From CAYRFQ01 sp964423615 (GTDB lineage: Bacteria > Planctomycetota > Planctomycetia > Gemmatales > Gemmataceae): DNA of 64,000 nt. The notes under the pieces were generated by a model. That model saw only the letters and a program-made list of their open reading frames with translations. It did no database searches and had not been told where the DNA came from. The number at the start of each line of letters is the position of its first letter. Position 1 is the first letter of the stretch. Shown in pieces: positions 59,732-64,000 of this stretch. The position numbers and the translations under genes are program-made. The stretch covers positions 62,001 to 126,000 of the forward strand of contig CAYRFQ010000002.1 of the NCBI GenBank assembly GCA_964423615.1. The letters are read 5' to 3'.

Positions 59732-60955
59732 ATGAGCACAACGGCGTACGTGGCATTGGGAAGTAATTTGGGGGATCGTGGTCAATTTCTGGAAGAGGCT
59801 ACGCACCTTCTCGAACAAACGCCGGGAATATCTGTCTTGGCACGGGCTGGCGTCTACGAAACCGCTCCCGTTGGCGGGCCTCCCGGACAAGAGAAATACC
59901 TCAACTCGGTAGTAAAAATCCAGACCGACCTGTCGGCTCGTGAGTTATTCGCCACCATGACTGATATCGAAAGAAAGCTTGGACGTGTGAGGACCGTCAA
60001 AGATGCTCCACGAACGATCGATCTGGACTTGCTTCTCTTTGGAAACGAGACGGTCAACGAAGATGACCTCGTCGTTCCTCACCCCAGAATGCACCAGAGA
60101 CAATTCGTTCTTGAACCACTCGTCGAAATCGCTCCCGATGTCGTACATCCGAACCTGGGCCTCGACGCAAAAACTTTACTGGCGTCGTTGGGGGCTCGTA
60201 AGCCTTGGGACTTGCGAGGTCAGAAAGCAGTCGTAACGGGATCAACGAGCGGCATCGGACGGGCCATAGCTTTCGCCCTCGCGAGGGCCGGAGCGGACGT
60301 TATTGTGCACGGACGCCGAGAACAAACCGCCAAGCACGTTGTCGCCAAACTCGAGCAACTCGGAGCCAAAACGACGACAATTACCGCCGACCTGAACTCG
60401 ACCGACGAGGTCATGCGTTTCGTCGACGACGCCTGGGAAGTTTGGGACGGAGTGACCATCTGGATCAACAACGCAGGAGCCGATACATTGACCGGAGAGG
60501 CCGCCACCTGGCCGTTCCTTAAAAAGCTCCGAACGCTCATCGATGTGGACGTCATTGCCACAATGTTACTTTCGCGTGAGATCGGTCGCCGGATGCAAGA
60601 ATGCGGCCAAGGCGTCATTCTGAACATGGGATGGGATCAAGCCGAGACTGGCATGGAAGGCGACAGCGGCGAGCTGTTCTCGGCAACAAAAAGCGCGATC
60701 ATGGCCTTCAGCCGGAGCTTGGCTTTGTCGCTCGCCCCACAAGTTCGCGTGAATTGTTTGGCTCCAGGTTGGATTCAGACCGCTTGGGGAGACCAGGCTT
60801 CACAATACTGGCAAGACCGAGTTCGACGCGAAACTCCACTGGACCGATGGGGAGTTCCCGAAGACGTGGCGAACACAGCGCTTTGGTTAGTCTCGCCGGA
60901 AGCGTCGTTCATTACCGGGCAGATTATTCGGATCAATGGTGGAGCCGTCAGGTGA
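59732..60955 (+). CDS. FolK-SDR fusion (HPPK with short-chain dehydrogenase)
   Basis: 407 residues. Residues 1-160 are 6-hydroxymethyl-7,8-dihydropterin pyrophosphokinase: YVALGSNLGDRGQFLEEA, GVYETAPVGGPPGQEKYLNS, RTIDLDLLLFGNE and PHPRMHQRQFVLEPL. Residues 163-407 are a classical SDR: VVTGSTSGIGRAIAFALA, INNAGADT, and PEASFITGQIIRINGG. The catalytic YxxxK motif reads FSATK (Phe316 instead of Tyr), an unusual change. Pteridine reductase-like SDRs reduce dihydropterins, so the fusion suggests a folate-related reductase or an inactive regulatory domain. It starts a rightward gene set with the two genes that follow. Confidence 0.9.
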   Translation: MSTTAYVALGSNLGDRGQFLEEATHLLEQTPGISVLARAGVYETAPVGGPPGQEKYLNSVVKIQTDLSARELFATMTDIERKLGRVRTVKDAPRTIDLDLLLFGNETVNEDDLVVPHPRMHQRQFVLEPLVEIAPDVVHPNLGLDAKTLLASLGARKPWDLRGQKAVVTGSTSGIGRAIAFALARAGADVIVHGRREQTAKHVVAKLEQLGAKTTTITADLNSTDEVMRFVDDAWEVWDGVTIWINNAGADTLTGEAATWPFLKKLRTLIDVDVIATMLLSREIGRRMQECGQGVILNMGWDQAETGMEGDSGELFSATKSAIMAFSRSLALSLAPQVRVNCLAPGWIQTAWGDQASQYWQDRVRRETPLDRWGVPEDVANTALWLVSPEASFITGQIIRINGGAVR

Positions 60956-61035
60956 TGGCTTCGGAACTTGTCCCAGATCAACACCATAGTCAAACGTGGC
61001 AGTTCAGGCCACAATCGAAAATCAGGAGACTCGAC

Positions 61036-61479
61036 ATGACCAAACCTGTACCCGAACAAGTCGACCCAGGCCAAGTCCGTGACCTTGCGTTAGCTGTGAT
61101 CGCGGCCGACCGATTTCCCTATCTTGCGACGATCGATGGAGACCAGCCGCGGTTGCGACCCGTTTCCCCTGTTCGCACCGATGACTTTACTATCTATGTT
61201 GCCAACCTTCGTACCTACCAAAAGACCCGGGAAATCGAGACCAACTCGAAGGTCGAGATGGGTTATCTGGACGAGAAACACGACCAAGTTCGGATAACCG
61301 GAATCGCCGAAGTTGTCGACGACCAAACTCTTCTGCAAGAGATTTGGGACAAGAATCCGTTGCTCCAACAATATTTTGACTCGATAGAGAGTCCCGAACT
61401 GATCGTGTATCGCATCGTGCCTTCCCGTGTCCGCTTCATGAAGGAATGGGCGTTAGACTACCACGAGGTTCCGCTCTAA
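61036..61479 (+). CDS. Pyridoxamine 5'-phosphate oxidase-like (PPOX) protein
   Basis: 147 residues of the small split-barrel flavin-binding fold: FPYLATIDGDQPRLRPVSPV, FTIYVANLRTYQKTREIETN, VEMGYLDEKHDQVRITGIAE. Such proteins bind FMN or F420 and act on small molecules; the substrate cannot be told. AGGAGACTCGAC precedes ATG 61036. It follows the FolK fusion by 80 bases. Confidence 0.9.
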   Translation: MTKPVPEQVDPGQVRDLALAVIAADRFPYLATIDGDQPRLRPVSPVRTDDFTIYVANLRTYQKTREIETNSKVEMGYLDEKHDQVRITGIAEVVDDQTLLQEIWDKNPLLQQYFDSIESPELIVYRIVPSRVRFMKEWALDYHEVPL

Positions 61480-61516
61480 ACCAAGTCGTTTTTCCGAGCC
61501 GCGAGGAATCCATCCA

Positions 61517-62269
61517 GTGACCAAGCCAACTATCTTACTTACGGGCGCGGCTGGGCGTATCGGTCAAGCCGTGGCCCAGGAGCTCGGTTCTGTCGCAAGA
61601 GGTTTTGATCTTGTACCGACGCCGAACTTAAAGGACTTCGTAGTCGGCGACCTCCTGGACGTGGATACAGTTCGGACGGCCGTCGAAGGGATCGAGACGA
61701 TCGTCCACCTCGCAGCGACGCCGGACGACGTTGAGGATCACGAGGTCGTCGAAAAGCTTTTTCAGCCGAATATCGTCGGAGTCTACAACCTTCTCGAAGC
61801 CGCCCGTCACGCGAACGTCAAGCGACTCATCCTCGCCAGTTCTGGGCAAACGGTTTGGTACCAGCGAGACCGTGGCCCGTACCCGATCTCGACCGACACT
61901 CTGCCGACTCCACGAGGTTGGTACGCCTGTACCAAGATGTTCCTGGAGGCAGCCGGTCGATCGTTCCACGAAAAATATGGGATGAGCGTCATTTTGGTTC
62001 GGCTCGGATGGTGTCCGCGTGATCGTTCCCACGTCCAAGCCATCTCTGAACACGAGCCCTCGCAAGATATTTACATGAGCCCCAGGGATGCGGGACGTTT
62101 CTTCGCGGCTGCAGTCCGAGCGCCGGAGTCCACACAATTTGCCATCGTCTACGCCACCAGCAAACCGCTCCACAGTTCACCTTACGACCTCGAACCCACA
62201 CGGCGCTTGATTGGTTTTGAACCCGAAGACCAATGGCCCCAGGGGATCGAGGTGGTCACAGGCGCTTGA
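61517..62269 (+). CDS. NAD-dependent epimerase (extended SDR)
   Basis: 250 residues with LLTGAAGRIGQAVAQEL, HLAATPDDVEDHEVVEKLFQ, ILASSGQTVW and the catalytic YACTK. It resembles uronate dehydrogenase/epimerase-type short members, ending NIVGVYNLLEAA early and IGFEPEDQWPQG late. GTG start. It is the third gene in a rightward set with the FolK fusion and the PPOX gene. Confidence 0.87.
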   Translation: MTKPTILLTGAAGRIGQAVAQELGSVARGFDLVPTPNLKDFVVGDLLDVDTVRTAVEGIETIVHLAATPDDVEDHEVVEKLFQPNIVGVYNLLEAARHANVKRLILASSGQTVWYQRDRGPYPISTDTLPTPRGWYACTKMFLEAAGRSFHEKYGMSVILVRLGWCPRDRSHVQAISEHEPSQDIYMSPRDAGRFFAAAVRAPESTQFAIVYATSKPLHSSPYDLEPTRRLIGFEPEDQWPQGIEVVTGA

Positions 62270-62329
62270 AGTTTTGGATGCGACAAAGGGGCTGGTGTAC
62301 GATTCCTGTCGTGACTTGACCACGGGGGC

Positions 62330-63823
62330 CTAAAAGTCGACCTTATACTTGCGGGCGCGTTCGATCAGGCGGTCGTCGTCACAAATGGCCAGGACCTGGT
62401 TCGGTGCCTGGATGAATTCTTTCTGGTTGGGTCGACGCAGATTTCGCGAATGGGCCAACTCGACGATGGTTCGGCAAGCCACCTGGGCAAGTTCCTTGTC
62501 CTTGAGGTAAGGCAGCACGTACCGCAAAGTTTGGATGTCGCGGACCTTGGATAGACCGGCAAACACCTGTTTCTTTTTCGGAAACGTATTGGCCAGTTTC
62601 ATGGCGTCTTTGAGCATCCGCAGTCGGTCGGTCTTTGGCGTCTCGGTATTTTGGATCGCATTTACGCGAATCAAGTTACGAAACGCCAATCTGTGCAAGT
62701 TCGGTTCACGGGCTGTCCTTGCGAGTCGCAAGAGGTCTGCCGACACTTTCGCGTTCGGCCAGTTAGACAATGCCACGACACCGGCTTCGTAGAGCTTTGG
62801 CGATTTGCTGTCGAGAGCTTCCCGCGTGAGCGCAAGCGTCTTTGGACCACCCATGCTTCCCAATAGCGGGAGCAACGCAGCTTTGTTTTCGGGTGTGATC
62901 GCGACAAGGATGATCTCCGGACGGTTTGTCGGTTCGAGGATTCGTCCACACACAGTCAGTATGGTCCGCTCGGCATTCCGGCGTTCGTTGCCTTGCTGAG
63001 CTTTGGGCCACCCTGGGATGAGTTTGGGCACGTCCTTGGGCTCGGCAATTTCTCGTAACGCCGACATCGCGCTGGTGCGAAGGGGCGCCTCGTCGCAGAC
63101 AGTTTCTTTGAGCAGGACTGGCAAAGCGGCTGCAACACGGCGGACCGCCAACACGTCAATAAGGGTCTTCCGCAGTTTTGCAGCCTTGGCTTTTTTCATC
63201 GCCAGGATGATGTTGTCGTTGACGCCTTCACCGTGGATGTTTTGGAGGGCGTGTTGGGCTGCTTGCAAGATGGCCGAATTGGCGAACATGACTTCGAGGA
63301 GCATCGGGACGTCGGAGGCGTTACCCAGACGGGCAAGAGCCTTCAACCCAGCTTGTTGGACAGTCTCGTTCTTGCTCCGCGTCGCCTTCAAAGCGACCTC
63401 CCGTTGGGAAGAGTCGCCTCGATTGGCCAACGCCCGTAGCAAAGCCACCTGTTGGGGAACGGGCAAGGTGCTGAGGCGTGAACTCAACTCGTTTAAGGCT
63501 TTGGTGTTGAGCGAGCGAACTTGGAAAATGGCGATGTTCTGGACGTCAGCGTCTTTCTGTTGCAACAGATCGAAGACGAGTTATCCAGCTTCGTCGCCGG
63601 CAACGGTTAACCACCCACGAAGGGCGGCCAACCGAACGGGACGTCACTTTTCCGTCTTGTAAAGCTGTTGGTAAATGGTCCTCGCTTCGGATGTTTTCTT
63701 GTTCGTGAGATAGTTATCGGCACAGCGTAGGTAGGCGTCGCCTATCCAAAGGCGGACAGAACCTTCGGCGGGTTTTAGGGCTTCCTTCAGATCATGCTAC
63801 CCATAGAGACGTGCCATTGTCAT
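62330..63823 (-). pseudogene. HEAT-repeat protein gene broken by three stops
   Basis: The frame from ATG 63823 reads MTMARLYG, then TAG (63799-63797), HDLKEALKPAEGSVRLWIGD and SEARTIYQQLYKTEK, then TGA (63646-63644), RPVRLAALRGWLTVAGDEAG, then TAA (63583-63581), LVFDLLQQKDADVQNIAIFQ and on without a break for about 400 residues of HEAT repeats (QQVALLRALANRGDSSQREV, AGLKALARLGNASDVPMLLE, DRLRMLKDAMKLANTFPKKK). The protein-like character continues across all three stops in one frame, so the gene has decayed at its 5' end. A shortened product from TTG 63565 is conceivable. The ATG overlaps the TGA of the upstream partial gene. Confidence 0.75.
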
Positions 63824-63999
63824 TTTCTTTTGTTGATGGATCCCTTCCCAAATCGCGGGTCGACCTTTCCGAACGGTAGTTCGACTGAAAAGTAACCTTG
63901 CAGACTTCTCTCACTCGTCGACCACGATAACGTAATGTCGTTCTGTTGAGTTCCTTTTGGGATGCGGATGGTCGACACTGCCTTGGTGTTGTCTTTCAT
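63820..63999 (-). CDS. C-terminal part of a gene running out of the window
   Basis: The frame reads MKDNTKAVSTIRIPKGTQQN, DITLSWSTSERSLQGYFSVE, LPFGKVDPRFGKG, then SINKRK and a TGA that overlaps the ATG of the HEAT-repeat gene (ATGA). The first M may not be a real start, because the window ends there and no signal or ribosome site can be judged. No domain recognised. Confidence 0.5.
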   Translation of the reverse strand: MKDNTKAVSTIRIPKGTQQNDITLSWSTSERSLQGYFSVELPFGKVDPRFGKGSINKRK

Positions 64000-64000
64000 T

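Overview
The window looks like a chromosomal segment of a planctomycete, most likely from the Gemmatales/Gemmataceae side. Four things suggest this: a member of the Gemmata-type family ending in ILADALEEAGC...WALDLILGKE (35354-36064); a 51-residue basic protein starting MSIVRLGMSETKNYAEGF (55722-55877); a protein that joins TPRs to two RNA polymerase alpha C-terminal domains; and a general richness in WD40, PQQ, HEAT and zinc-ribbon/membrane proteins. This placement is inference from protein families; no rRNA or tRNA gene was recognised. There is no prophage, insertion sequence or CRISPR array. Genes are spaced widely, and several intergenic stretches of 0.4-1.4 kb hold small palindromes and dispersed repeats.

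Layout. 0-7.4 kb: the end of a membrane protein, rny (RNase Y), a secreted PPC-domain protein, pyrB preceded by an Imm49-type immunity gene, a Nudix hydrolase, and the RNase P RNA gene. 7.4-14 kb: an accessory stretch with a DUF4234-like membrane protein, orphans, an ATGA-coupled small gene pair next to a decayed paralog of its second gene, a WD40 protein, and an epimerase/orphan pair. 14-28 kb: a CtBP-like dehydrogenase, a glycosyltransferase-methyltransferase fusion, two zinc-ribbon membrane proteins, pyrD, speA, a GlmU-like protein, a quinone-oxidoreductase-like enzyme, and a PQQ-propeller protein.

27.8-34.1 kb is a leftward chaperone cluster read in the order TPR/alpha-CTD protein, J-like protein without HPD, GrpE, Hsp70, zinc-ribbon protein, orphan. 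34-42 kb: a THUMP methyltransferase, the Gemmata-type protein, an ABC-2 transporter pair, a candidate selenoprotein (in-frame TGA followed by a bSECIS-like hairpin), a lipoprotein, and yggS/yggU. 42-50 kb: a HerA-like ATPase, an orphan [2Fe-2S] protein, a CPBP protease, an HD-GYP protein and an APC permease. 50-64 kb: housekeeping genes (glyA, tatC, gnd, pgl, an HtrA-type protease, a FolK-SDR fusion, a PPOX protein, an epimerase), ending in a HEAT-repeat gene broken by three stops.

The observations most worth following are: (1) the TGA-interrupted thioredoxin-like gene at 38230-39219; (2) the Hsp70/GrpE/J-like/TPR-alphaCTD cluster, which could tie a chaperone to transcription; (3) a small palindromic element that appears twice inside one gene in two different reading frames and once between genes; (4) the coupled gene pair at 9143-10002 with its decayed paralog; (5) a FolK-SDR fusion whose catalytic Tyr is Phe. 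All functional statements come from reading motifs by eye; no searches were run.
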